Shown here: in pieces, positions 27,061 to 35,258 of the stretch
Layout of the letters: each line of letters begins with the position of its first letter
Position numbering within the stretch: position 1 is the stretch's first letter
NCBI RefSeq assembly: GCF_012273515.2
Contig: NZ_CP050975.2
Location: forward strand, 7,688,001 to 7,752,000
DNA length: 64,000 nucleotides
Reading direction: 5' to 3'
Source of the DNA: Streptomyces sp. RPA4-2
GTDB taxonomy: Bacteria; Actinomycetota; Actinomycetes; Streptomycetales; Streptomycetaceae
Made by a program: the position numbers and the translations under genes
Notes under the pieces: generated by a model
The model's input: the letters and a program-made list of their open reading frames with translations, nothing else
Told to the model about the DNA's origin: nothing
The model's database searches: none

Positions 27061-29409
27061 ATGAGTACGTATCCAAGACGTCAGGTTCTGGGAGCCACCG
27101 CGGCCGCCGCCGCCGCGACGGCTCTTCCCCTCACCGCCGCGACCGGGGCGCGGGCCGCCGAACCGGCCGACGGGCGGGCGGGGCAGTGGGTTCCCGTCCC
27201 CGTCCCGCTCCCCGTACCGCTCGACGCCCACTTCGACAACGACGGCATCGGCCGCGCGGCCGCCCCCGGCGGCGACTTCGACGGCTCGGGATACACCTTC
27301 CCCGGCGAGGAACTCCCCGAAGGCCCGGTCGACGTGGACGGCATCACCTTCCTCTTCCCGTCCTCCGCCGCGGGCGCCCGGAACAACGTGGTCGCCCTCG
27401 GCCAGCGCCTCGACCTCCCCCGTGGCCGCTACCTCTCGGCCCTGTTCCTCACGGCGGGCAGCTACGGCGACGCCTCCGGCACGGCCACCGTGCACTACGC
27501 CGACGGTTCGACGACGACCGCCGGGCTCGGCGGCGCGGACTGGTACGCGACGGGCGGCTCGCTGTCCGCCCCGTACCGCTACCGGCCGGACGGCGGCAAG
27601 GACGAGCACAGCGTCGGGATCGGCACGGCGGAGGTCTGGATCGACCCGCGGCGCGAGGCGGTCGCGCTCACCCTGCCGACCACCCGGCCGGCCGGGGAGA
27701 ACCAGACCTCGCTGCATGTCTTCGCCCTCTCCCTGCAACCGGTGTCCCAGGGGCGGGCGTTGGCCCTGCGGGACGCGCACTCCACCTTCTCGCTGCTGGA
27801 GTCGAGCGGCGCGCAGAGCGTGGAGGCCACCGTCGTCAACGCCGGAACGGTGGCCGTCCTCGCGGGCGACCGGGTGACGGTCGGCGTCGAGGTGCCCGGG
27901 GCCCGCACCGTCGAGCCCGCGCGGGTGACCCGCCTCGACCCCGGAGAGCAGGCGCGGATCCGTGTCGGCATCCGCAACCGGGTGGGCACGGCGCCCGGCA
28001 CCGCGCGCGAGGGGACGGTGGTCGTCGAGGGCCGCGGCCGGCAGGCGGCCGCCGCCCGCAGCACACTGACCCTCGGCGTGCCCGACTACCTCCCGACCGA
28101 GGAGTCCCTCGCCGGCCACCAGGCCCCGTACTGGTTCCACCGCGCCAAGTTCGGCATCTTCATCCACTGGGGCGTCTACTCGGTGCCCGCCTGGTCACCG
28201 GTGGGCGAACAGTACGCCGAGTGGTACTGGAACAACCTGCAGAACCCGGACAACGCGGTGTACGCCTATCACCGCGAGAAGTACGGGGAGGACTTCGCCT
28301 ACGACGACTTCATCCCGATGTTCACGGCCCACCGCTTCGATCCGCGCGCCTGGGTGGAGTTGTTCCGGGACGCCGGCGCCCAGTACCACGTCCTCACCTC
28401 CAAGCACCACGAGGGCTTCGCCCTGTGGGACACGCGGGTGTCCGACCGCAACGCCGTGAAGATGGGCCCGGGGCGCGACCTGGTCCGCGAACTCTTCGAC
28501 GCCTCACGGCGGTTCACGCCCGAGCTGCACCGCGGCCTGTACTTCTCCATGCCCGAGTGGTTCAACCCCGACAACCCCTGGTCGGGCCATGCCCCGCGCA
28601 ACCCGTACACCCGGGAAGCGGTCCCCTACACCGGATACACCGCCGGCAAGGACTATGTGAAGGACTATCAGGCCGCGCAGATGCTGGAACTGATCCACGG
28701 CTACGACCCGTCCGTCATCTGGTGCGACATCGGCGGCGCCAACGACAGCCCGCGGGTGCTCGCCGAGTACTTCAACCACGGCAAGAACCGGCCGAAGCCC
28801 TACGAGGTCACCGTCAACAACCGCTCGGGCATCGGCTTCCACGACTTCACGACCCCCGAGTACACGACCTACGAGAACACCGTCGTCGCCAAGTGGGAGT
28901 CCAGCCGGGGCCTCGACCCGTTCAGCTACGGCTACAACCGGGCCACACCCGACGCCGCCTACATGACCGCCGAGGAGGTGGTCCGCAGCCTCGTCGACAT
29001 CGTCTCCAAGAACGGCAACCTCCTGCTCGACATCGGGCCGCGCGCCGACGGCACCATCCCCGAGATCATGCAGACCCGGCTGCGCGAGACCGGCCGGTGG
29101 CTGAAGGTCAACGGCGAGGCGATCTACGACACGACGTACTGGTCGCGGATGGCGCAGCTCGGTGAGGACCTGCGGTTCACCGTGCGGCAGAACGAGGCCT
29201 TCTACATCCACTCGCTGACCGCGCCGGGCGCCACCCTCACCGTCGAGGCGCCGGTGCCGGTCCGCGGCGGTGACCGGGTGACCCTGCTCGGCCACGACCG
29301 GCCGCTCAACTGGACGGTACGGAACGGGGCCTTGGTGATCGACGTGCCGGCGGCGGCCCGCAGGTCCGGCCAGTACGTCTGGGTGTTCAAGGTGGAGTGG
29401 CGTGACTGA
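27061..29409 (+). CDS. Secreted alpha-L-fucosidase (GH29) with N-terminal accessory domain
   Basis: A 782-residue Tat-exported retaining fucosidase. Residues 1-33 are a twin-arginine signal ('YPRRQVLGATAAAAAA' to 'GARA'). Residues about 40-345 form a beta-rich accessory region, possibly carbohydrate-binding. The catalytic barrel runs from about 'HRAKFGIFIHWGVYSVPAW' to residue 690: 'YHVLTSKHHEGFALWDTRVS', nucleophile Asp556 in 'VIWCDIGGAND', and 'VSKNGNLLLDIGPRADGTIP'. A C-terminal beta-sandwich completes it. It releases terminal L-fucose outside the cell, feeding the fucose importer and oxidation genes at 42.7-50.7 kb. ATG at 27061 follows GGAG. Linkage preference (for example core alpha-1,6) cannot be read from sequence. 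Confidence 0.93.
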   Translation: MSTYPRRQVLGATAAAAAATALPLTAATGARAAEPADGRAGQWVPVPVPLPVPLDAHFDNDGIGRAAAPGGDFDGSGYTFPGEELPEGPVDVDGITFLFPSSAAGARNNVVALGQRLDLPRGRYLSALFLTAGSYGDASGTATVHYADGSTTTAGLGGADWYATGGSLSAPYRYRPDGGKDEHSVGIGTAEVWIDPRREAVALTLPTTRPAGENQTSLHVFALSLQPVSQGRALALRDAHSTFSLLESSGAQSVEATVVNAGTVAVLAGDRVTVGVEVPGARTVEPARVTRLDPGEQARIRVGIRNRVGTAPGTAREGTVVVEGRGRQAAAARSTLTLGVPDYLPTEESLAGHQAPYWFHRAKFGIFIHWGVYSVPAWSPVGEQYAEWYWNNLQNPDNAVYAYHREKYGEDFAYDDFIPMFTAHRFDPRAWVELFRDAGAQYHVLTSKHHEGFALWDTRVSDRNAVKMGPGRDLVRELFDASRRFTPELHRGLYFSMPEWFNPDNPWSGHAPRNPYTREAVPYTGYTAGKDYVKDYQAAQMLELIHGYDPSVIWCDIGGANDSPRVLAEYFNHGKNRPKPYEVTVNNRSGIGFHDFTTPEYTTYENTVVAKWESSRGLDPFSYGYNRATPDAAYMTAEEVVRSLVDIVSKNGNLLLDIGPRADGTIPEIMQTRLRETGRWLKVNGEAIYDTTYWSRMAQLGEDLRFTVRQNEAFYIHSLTAPGATLTVEAPVPVRGGDRVTLLGHDRPLNWTVRNGALVIDVPAAARRSGQYVWVFKVEWRD

Positions 29410-29866
29410 CATCCATCCCGTGCGGCGACCGTGACTCCGAGACCGCCGCGCGCGACCGGTCCGGGGCCGCCCGCGACCACCCCTGCCGACATCCGCGCGC
29501 GGACCGGGACCGGCCGCGGGCCGACCCCGGACCGCCGATGACCGATGACCGATGACCGATGACCGATGACCGGCGGGCGGTCCCCTCCGTCGACCACGGC
29601 CTCGGGGAACACCGGGCAGCGGCTTTCGGCGAGACCGATCTCGGTTCGCGGGTGGGTCCAGCTGCGTGGGTGGGTCCGGCTGAGGGCGGCGCCGGTGGCC
29701 GGGCGCCGCCCCGACCGGCCGGTACCGCCGATGGCCGGTAACGCCGCGATCGGGGCGGTCGTCCGTCGACCGGCCACCGCCGTCGAGGAGGGCCGGTACC
29801 TGTCCTCGATGAGCGGTATGCCGGCCGACATCAGCTACCGTCCGCTGCCGGCCGGACGGCCGGGCC
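29410..29866. other. Gene-free spacer after the fucosidase
   Basis: About 460 bp between convergent genes. It contains the GATGACC tandem array (listed separately) and a near-duplicate GTGGGTCCAGCT / GTGGGTCCGGCT around 29650-29680. No gene or strong terminator hairpin is apparent. Confidence 0.5.
29537..29571 (+). repeat. Five tandem GATGACC units
   Basis: Five perfect 7-bp copies at 29537-29571, a simple-sequence array outside any gene. It could vary in copy number between strains. Confidence 0.9.
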
Positions 29867-30595
29867 TCACTTCAGGTGCCGGGTGAAGAACTGGGCCGCG
29901 GCGTCCCCCGCGAACTGCGGGACGCCGGTGTGCCCGCCGAGATGGGCGTGCAGGGACTTCTCCTTGGAGCCGAAGGCGTCGAACAGGTCCAGGGCCGCCT
30001 GCCGGTCGTTCCCTTCGTCGTCCCACTGCAGCAGGACGTGCAGGGGGATGGTGACCTGCCGGGCCTCCTCGAACAGGGCGCGAGGCACGAAACTCCCGGC
30101 GAACAGAACGGCGGCCGAGACGCGCGGCTCGACCACGGCCAGCCGGATGCCGATGGAGATCACGCCCCCCGAGTACCCGACCGGGCCGCCGATCTCGGGC
30201 AGTGCAAGGAGGGCGTCCAGGGCGGCCTGCCATTCCGGGACCGCCTTGTCGACCAGCGGGAGGACGAGAGCGTCGACGATCTCGTCGCTGACCGGCTCGC
30301 CGGCCTCCATCGCCCGGCGCAGGTCGGCGCGGGCCTGCTCGACGGCGGGCCAACGGGGCCGGTCCCCGCTTCCGGGGAGCTCGATGGTGGCCGTGGCGAA
30401 GCCCTCCGCCGCGGAGTGCCGGGCCCGGGCCGCCAGTCGGGGGTACATCTTGCGCAGCCCGAGGGGAGGGTGGCCGAGCAGGATCAGCGGCGCCGGTGCG
30501 GACGCGGGCGTCCACAGGATGCCGGGAATCCCGCCGAGGGTGAATGCGCGCTCGAGGACGCCGTCGTCGAGGCGCTGTTCGGAAGTGAAGTGCAT
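29867..30595 (-). CDS. Alpha/beta-hydrolase (dienelactone hydrolase-like)
   Basis: A 242-residue cytosolic hydrolase. 'PLILLGHPPLGLRKMYPRLA' carries the oxyanion strand, 'GGPVGYSGGVISIGIRLA' the nucleophile elbow (G-Y-S-G-G), and 'HLGGHTGVPQFAGDA' the catalytic histidine. A likely acid is in 'LLQWDDEGNDR'. The overall pattern fits dienelactone hydrolase-like esterases. ATG at 30595. It lies between the fucosidase and the LacI regulator; a link to sugar use (for example deacetylation) is possible but not shown. Confidence 0.85.
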   Translation of the reverse strand: MHFTSEQRLDDGVLERAFTLGGIPGILWTPASAPAPLILLGHPPLGLRKMYPRLAARARHSAAEGFATATIELPGSGDRPRWPAVEQARADLRRAMEAGEPVSDEIVDALVLPLVDKAVPEWQAALDALLALPEIGGPVGYSGGVISIGIRLAVVEPRVSAAVLFAGSFVPRALFEEARQVTIPLHVLLQWDDEGNDRQAALDLFDAFGSKEKSLHAHLGGHTGVPQFAGDAAAQFFTRHLK

Positions 30596-30796
30596 GGTCG
30601 TGCCTTTCGGGAGTGCGCGTGAACGGCGCTCCCGGACGACCTATCGCCCGACCGTGACCCCGGAGGAGAGCACCCATGTCGATACTGTGTTCACGGGTAC
30701 CACCTCCTCTTTCTCTCGCACGGCCTCCGGAAAAGTAGCAGCGGCCGCCGTGGTCCGCCAACAGGTTTTCACGGAGGCCGGACCACCAGCCCTGTG

Positions 30797-31843
30797 TCAG
30801 ATGCCGGCCGCCGGCCCCGTGCTCTCCCGTTCGATCAGCCGTGGCACCGGCACCTGGACCGTCCGTGCCGGGCCGCCGTCCAGGAGCGCGGTCAATTCCC
30901 GCGCGGCCGTGCGCCCGAACTCCACGGTGTCGCGGGAGAGCGCGGACAGCCACGGTCTGACCATGCGGCACAGCGCCGAGTCCTCCCAGGCCACGACGGA
31001 CACGTCACGCGGCACCAGGAAGCCCAGTTCCGTCGCGGTGGCGACCCCGGCGACGGCCATCACGTCGTTGTCGTAGACCAGCGCCGTCGGCGGCGCGCCG
31101 CTCTCCAGGACCCGGCGGGTGACGGCGGCGCCCTCGGAGTCCGAGTAGTCCGTGGTCAGTGACCGCACCTCGGACAGCCCCCGCCGCTCCGCCTCCGCGC
31201 GCAGGGTGCGGATGCGCCGCTCGGTGTGGGCGAGTCCCGGCAGGCCCGCGATGTGCGCGATCCGGCGGTGCCCGAGCGCGTACAGCTCGCCCACCACCGA
31301 GGCCATCGCGCCCGCGTCGTCCGCCCAGACCGTGGACATCCCGGGGTGGCGCGTGTCCGGCACACCGCCGATCACCACCGCGGGCAGGCCCAGCTCCTCC
31401 AGCAGGTCGGGGCGCGGATCGTCGGTCCGCGGATCGACCACCAGGACCCCGTCCACGCGGTGTTCGGCCCACCAGCGCCGGTAGACCGCGCACTCGTCGC
31501 CGACGTCCTCCACCACCTGGAAGAGCAGCCCGAGATGCCGCTCGGCCAGTACCTCCTGGATGCCGGAGATCAGCTGCAGGAAGAACGAGTCCACGCCCAG
31601 GGTGTCGGCGGGCCGGGCGACGACGAGTCCGACCGTGGCGGCGCCCTCGCCGGACAGCGCGCGGGCCGCCGTGCTCGGCCGCCAGCCCAGCTGTTCGGCG
31701 ACCCGGCGCACCCGGTCGCGGGTGATCTCGGAGACCCCGGGCCGGTCGTTGAGAGCGAAGGAGACCGCGCTCTGCGAGACCCCGGCGCGCTGCGCGATGT
31801 CCTTCATCGTCGGCCGGCGCGCGGGTGACCGCTTGGCTGGCAA
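30797..31843 (-). CDS. LacI-family transcriptional repressor of the N-glycan operon
   Basis: A 348-residue regulator. The DNA-binding end is 'TMKDIAQRAGVSQSAVSFAL' followed by the hinge helix 'STAARALSG', then a periplasmic-binding-like effector domain to residue ~340 ('GVLVVDPRTDDPRPDLLEEL'). The start is TTG at 31843 with GGGGAG upstream at 5-nt spacing. It is divergent from the ABC importer/glycosidase operon, and a 13-bp perfect inverted repeat lies between them. It therefore most likely represses both itself and that operon, released by an imported mannose-type oligosaccharide (inference). Confidence 0.93.
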   Translation of the reverse strand: MPAKRSPARRPTMKDIAQRAGVSQSAVSFALNDRPGVSEITRDRVRRVAEQLGWRPSTAARALSGEGAATVGLVVARPADTLGVDSFFLQLISGIQEVLAERHLGLLFQVVEDVGDECAVYRRWWAEHRVDGVLVVDPRTDDPRPDLLEELGLPAVVIGGVPDTRHPGMSTVWADDAGAMASVVGELYALGHRRIAHIAGLPGLAHTERRIRTLRAEAERRGLSEVRSLTTDYSDSEGAAVTRRVLESGAPPTALVYDNDVMAVAGVATATELGFLVPRDVSVVAWEDSALCRMVRPWLSALSRDTVEFGRTAARELTALLDGGPARTVQVPVPRLIERESTGPAAGI

Positions 31844-31871
31844 CCTTGCTCCCCGTTCTGCTGAGACCGCG

Positions 31872-31913
31872 CACTAATGCGCTTGAGCTGAGGCAATATA
31901 AAGCGCATTAGTG
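31872..31913. promoter_or_regulatory. Perfect 13-bp inverted repeat, probable LacI-family operator
   Basis: CACTAATGCGCTT (31872-31884) and AAGCGCATTAGTG (31901-31913) match perfectly across a 16-bp spacer, in the divergent region between the LacI gene and the ABC operon. It is the most obvious palindrome there and begins 29 bp from the regulator start. It could bind a LacI dimer or a dimer pair. Confidence 0.65.
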
Positions 31914-31963
31914 ATCCATTGCAAGAGGCCGGGCGCACGTCTCTGACCAGCCATGTTCCCTCA

Positions 31964-31976
31964 CTAAAGAGTTTAG
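31964..31976. promoter_or_regulatory. Second short palindrome in the same divergent region
   Basis: CTAAA-GAG-TTTAG lies between the main operator and the importer gene, with a TTGACT hexamer at 31991-31996 further on. It resembles minor LacI-family half-site pairs; weak evidence alone. Confidence 0.3.
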
Positions 31977-32066
31977 CTGGGCCAAATCCATTGACTACTC
32001 CGGCGAGTTGCATGCAAGGTCTGCCCCGGCACCACTCGCCCCCCCCACCGCAGAGGAGCCCCATCC

Positions 32067-33359
32067 GTGCGCATCTCCCGCAGAGTTCTCGCCGCCGCTG
32101 CCGCCGTCGCCGTCGTCCTGCCGCTGAGTGCCTGCGGCTCCGGGAACGACGGCGCCGGCTCGACGGACGCCTCCGGCAAGGTCGAGGGCGACATCACCTT
32201 CCAGACCTGGAACCTGAGGGCCAACTTCAAGGACTACTTCGAGGGAGTGGTCGCGGACTTCGAGAAGAAGTACCCGGACACCCATGTGAAGTGGGTCGAC
32301 CAGCCCGCCGAGGGCTACGCCGACAAGATCAGCGCGGACGCGGCCGGCGGCACCCTGCCCGACGTCGTGAACGTCTCCCCGGACCTCGTCGCGCCGCTCG
32401 CCAAGGCGGGCCTCGCCCTGGACCTCGACAAGTCGGCCGCCCAGTACAAGAAGGAGTACCTGGACGGCGCCTGGGCCGGTCATCGGATACCGGGCATGAC
32501 CGGGACGTACGCCTTCCCCTGGTACCTCAACACCGGCCCGCTCTTCTACAACAAGTCGCTGTTCAAGGAAGCCGGACTCGACGCCTCAAAGCCGCCGACG
32601 ACCTACGACGAACTGTTCTCCGACGCGCTGCGACTGGCCGACAAGAGCGACGGAAAGGTCGCCACCCTCGCCAACGTGCCGACCATCGAGGACTTCGGCC
32701 GCTACGGCGTCGGGCTGATGAACAAGGAAGGCACCGCCTTCGCCTTCAACGACGCCAAGGGCGTCGAACTCCTCACCAAGTACAAGGAGTTGTACGACGC
32801 CAAGGCGCTCGACCCGCAGGCGCTCACCGCGACCCCGGAGTCGTCCGGCAAGAAGTTCCTCACCGGCGCCGTCGCCATGAACCCGGGCAGCGCCCTGGAC
32901 CTCGGCAACTTCAAGAAGCAGGCGCCGAATCTGTACAGGAACATCGGCATCACGGACCAGATCACCAGCACCGGCAAGGTGAACATGTACGTCATGGGCG
33001 TGATGGTCAACTCGCGCACCAAGCACACTCCGGCCGCGGTCGCCTTCGCCCACTTCGTCACCGACGCGCGCAACCAGATGTCGTTCGCCAAGAAGGTCGC
33101 GATCTTCCCGAGCACCGCCGGCTCGCTGGACGACCCGTACTTCACCAAGGAGGACGGCACCGACGAGACGCGGGTGCGGATCGCCGCCGCCAAGTCCCTG
33201 AAGAACGCGGTCAATTACACGCCGGTCCTCTTCAGCGAGCAGATGAAGACGGCGTTGCGCAACGAGGTCGCCAAGGCGCTCCAGGGCAAGGAGAGCCCCA
33301 AAACAGCTCTTGACAACGCTGTCAAGTCCTGTGACCGGCTCCTCCAGCAGCAGGGCTGA
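32067..33359 (+). CDS. ABC sugar importer: extracellular substrate-binding lipoprotein
   Basis: A 430-residue binding protein of the oligosaccharide (CUT1) class. The signal ends in lipobox 'PLSAC', so Cys23 is lipid-anchored. The mature part opens 'GDITFQTWNLRANFKDYFEG' and has 'LPDVVNVSPDLVAPLAKAGL' and 'VAMNPGSALDLGNF', typical of this group. It starts a same-strand run through 41586: two permeases, a GH5-like enzyme, GH85 and GH38. In that context it probably captures N-glycan oligosaccharides released outside the cell. No dedicated ATPase is encoded; such operons in Streptomyces usually share MsiK. GTG at 32067 follows GAGGAG. Confidence 0.92.
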   Translation: MRISRRVLAAAAAVAVVLPLSACGSGNDGAGSTDASGKVEGDITFQTWNLRANFKDYFEGVVADFEKKYPDTHVKWVDQPAEGYADKISADAAGGTLPDVVNVSPDLVAPLAKAGLALDLDKSAAQYKKEYLDGAWAGHRIPGMTGTYAFPWYLNTGPLFYNKSLFKEAGLDASKPPTTYDELFSDALRLADKSDGKVATLANVPTIEDFGRYGVGLMNKEGTAFAFNDAKGVELLTKYKELYDAKALDPQALTATPESSGKKFLTGAVAMNPGSALDLGNFKKQAPNLYRNIGITDQITSTGKVNMYVMGVMVNSRTKHTPAAVAFAHFVTDARNQMSFAKKVAIFPSTAGSLDDPYFTKEDGTDETRVRIAAAKSLKNAVNYTPVLFSEQMKTALRNEVAKALQGKESPKTALDNAVKSCDRLLQQQG

Positions 33360-33365
33360 TCCGGC

Positions 33366-34304
33366 GTGGCGAGTTCCTCGACCCTGTCCGGCGACGCGCG
33401 GCGCGGTGCGCGGACGCCCCGCGCGGCCTCCCGGGTACGACGCCAGCTCCCGTCCAGCCCCTGGCTGTTCGCGGCACCGGGGCTGCTGATCACGGGTGTC
33501 TTCATCCTGTACCCGTTCGTCTCGACGGTGGTCAACTCCTTCACCGACCGCCGCACCCTGATCCCCGGCACGTTCGTGGGGCTCGCCAACTTCCGGGAAC
33601 TGCTCCACGACGACATGTTCTGGATCGGCCTGCGCAACAGCGCGCTGTACGTCGTCGGGGTCGTCCCCGCGCTCGTCCTGCTGCCGTTGCTGCTCGCCCT
33701 GCTGGTCCAGAAGAACATCCCCGGCATCACCTTCTTCCGGTCGGCCTTCTACACCCCGGTGGTCGCCTCCATCGTCGTGGTCGGCCTGATCTGGGTGTGG
33801 CTGCTGGACGAACGCGGACTGGTGAACTCGCTGCTGGAGACGGTCGGCATCGGCAGGGTCGGCTTCCTCAGCGACCAGTGGCTGCTCCTGCTGAGCGCCA
33901 TGGCCGTCACGGTCTGGAAGGGCCTCGGCTACTACATGATCATCTACCTGGCCGCGCTCGCCAACGTGCCCCGCGAACTGCACGAGGCGGCGTCCGTCGA
34001 CGGCGCGGGGGCGGTACGCCGCTTCCTCACCGTCACCGTGCCCGCCGTCCGTTCCACCATGGTGCTGGTCGGCGCGCTCTCCTCGGTCGCCGCCTTCAAG
34101 GTGTTCTCCGAGGTCTACCTGATGGCGGGCCCGGACGGCGGACCGGCGGGCGAGGACACCACCCTCGTCATGCTGGTCCAGCGCACCGGCACCGGACTGA
34201 CCGGCCGGGTGGGCTACGCCTCCGCCCTCTCCGTCGTCGTCTTCGTCGTCACCGTCGCGCTGATGCTGCTCGTGCTGCGCGCCGACCGGAAGGAGGACGC
34301 GTGA
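33366..34304 (+). CDS. ABC sugar importer: permease 1 (CUT1, MalF-like)
   Basis: A 312-residue membrane protein with six helices. 'SPWLFAAPGLLITGVFILYP' is the first helix, and the coupling loop 'ELHEAASVDGAGAVRRFLTV' is the EAA motif that contacts the ATPase. GTG at 33366 follows the binding-protein stop by 6 bp. The basic N-terminus ('GDARRGARTPRAASRVRRQ') is cytoplasmic. It pairs with the permease that overlaps its stop. Confidence 0.93.
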   Translation: MASSSTLSGDARRGARTPRAASRVRRQLPSSPWLFAAPGLLITGVFILYPFVSTVVNSFTDRRTLIPGTFVGLANFRELLHDDMFWIGLRNSALYVVGVVPALVLLPLLLALLVQKNIPGITFFRSAFYTPVVASIVVVGLIWVWLLDERGLVNSLLETVGIGRVGFLSDQWLLLLSAMAVTVWKGLGYYMIIYLAALANVPRELHEAASVDGAGAVRRFLTVTVPAVRSTMVLVGALSSVAAFKVFSEVYLMAGPDGGPAGEDTTLVMLVQRTGTGLTGRVGYASALSVVVFVVTVALMLLVLRADRKEDA

Positions 34305-35224
34305 GCGTGCTGGAGAAGGTACGACCCGCGGAGCGTCCGGCGCCGCGGCGACGGCCCCGCCCCCGACACCGCCTCCGCGTCACGGACGAGCACGGCCGCC
34401 GGATCCGGGTGTGGGAACTCGCCTTGCGCTACCTGCTGCTGCTCGCCGTCCTCGCCCTGACCGTCGGCCCGTTCCTGTGGCAGCTGTCCACCTCGCTCAA
34501 GGGCCCGACCGAGGACATCTTCGACTCGCCGCCGGCGCTCCTGCCCGGCCACCCGACGCTGCACAACTACCAGCGCGTCGCCGACACCATCCCCGTCTGG
34601 GACTACGCCGTGAACTCGCTCAAGGTCGCGGGCGCCAACGTCGTGACGAACTGCGTCGGTTCGGCCCTCGCAGGCTACGCCCTGGCCCGGTTGCGCTACC
34701 GCGGCCGCCGGGTGGTGACGCTCGTCTTCATCCTCGCGATGCTGGTCCCCGTCGAGGGCATCATCATCGCCCAGTTCACCACCATGCGTGAGCTCGGCCT
34801 GAACAACACGCTCATCGGTGTGGTCCTGCCCGGCTGCGTCGGCGCGATGAACGTCCTGCTGATGCGCAACGCCTTCCTCAACCTGCCCTACGAGATCGAG
34901 GAGGCGGCCTACGTCGACGGGGCGAACGTCTGGCAGCGGTTCCTGCGGATCGCGCTGCCGTCGGTGAAGGGCACCCTCGCCGTCGTCGCCATCTTCGCCT
35001 TCATGGGCGCCTGGGACGACTTCCTGTGGCCACTCATCGTGCTCAGCGATCCCTCCAAGTTCACCCTCACCATCGGCCTCAACTACCTGCACGGCACGTT
35101 CGCCAACGACGAACGGCTCGTCGCCGCGGGGACGATCATCGCCGTGGCACCGCTGATCGCCCTCTTCGCCTGTCTCCAGCGGTACTTCTTCCGCGGTGTG
35201 GGCGAGGGCGCGGTCAAGGGCTGA
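34301..35224 (+). CDS. ABC sugar importer: permease 2 (CUT1, MalG-like)
   Basis: A 307-residue second permease with six helices ('WELALRYLLLLAVLALTVGP'), the MalG-type loop 'YEIEEAAYVDGANVWQRFLR' (EAA motif) and 'FMGAWDDFLWPLIVLSD'. Its GTG at 34301 overlaps the preceding TGA by 4 bp, indicating translational coupling and a 1:1 heterodimer. It ends 34 bp before the GH5-like gene. Confidence 0.93.
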   Translation: MSVLEKVRPAERPAPRRRPRPRHRLRVTDEHGRRIRVWELALRYLLLLAVLALTVGPFLWQLSTSLKGPTEDIFDSPPALLPGHPTLHNYQRVADTIPVWDYAVNSLKVAGANVVTNCVGSALAGYALARLRYRGRRVVTLVFILAMLVPVEGIIIAQFTTMRELGLNNTLIGVVLPGCVGAMNVLLMRNAFLNLPYEIEEAAYVDGANVWQRFLRIALPSVKGTLAVVAIFAFMGAWDDFLWPLIVLSDPSKFTLTIGLNYLHGTFANDERLVAAGTIIAVAPLIALFACLQRYFFRGVGEGAVKG

Positions 35225-35258
35225 AACCGTCCGTCCTTCCGATTCGCAAGGATCCCGC

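Noticed and set aside
29537..29571. GATGACC repeats as iterons of an origin or binding array
   Set aside because: Units are contiguous 7-mers with no spacing, no replication gene is nearby, and slippage explains them.
32067..35224. Missing ATPase as a defect of the importer
   Set aside because: Streptomyces CUT1 sugar importers commonly share the MsiK ATPase encoded elsewhere, so absence here is normal.
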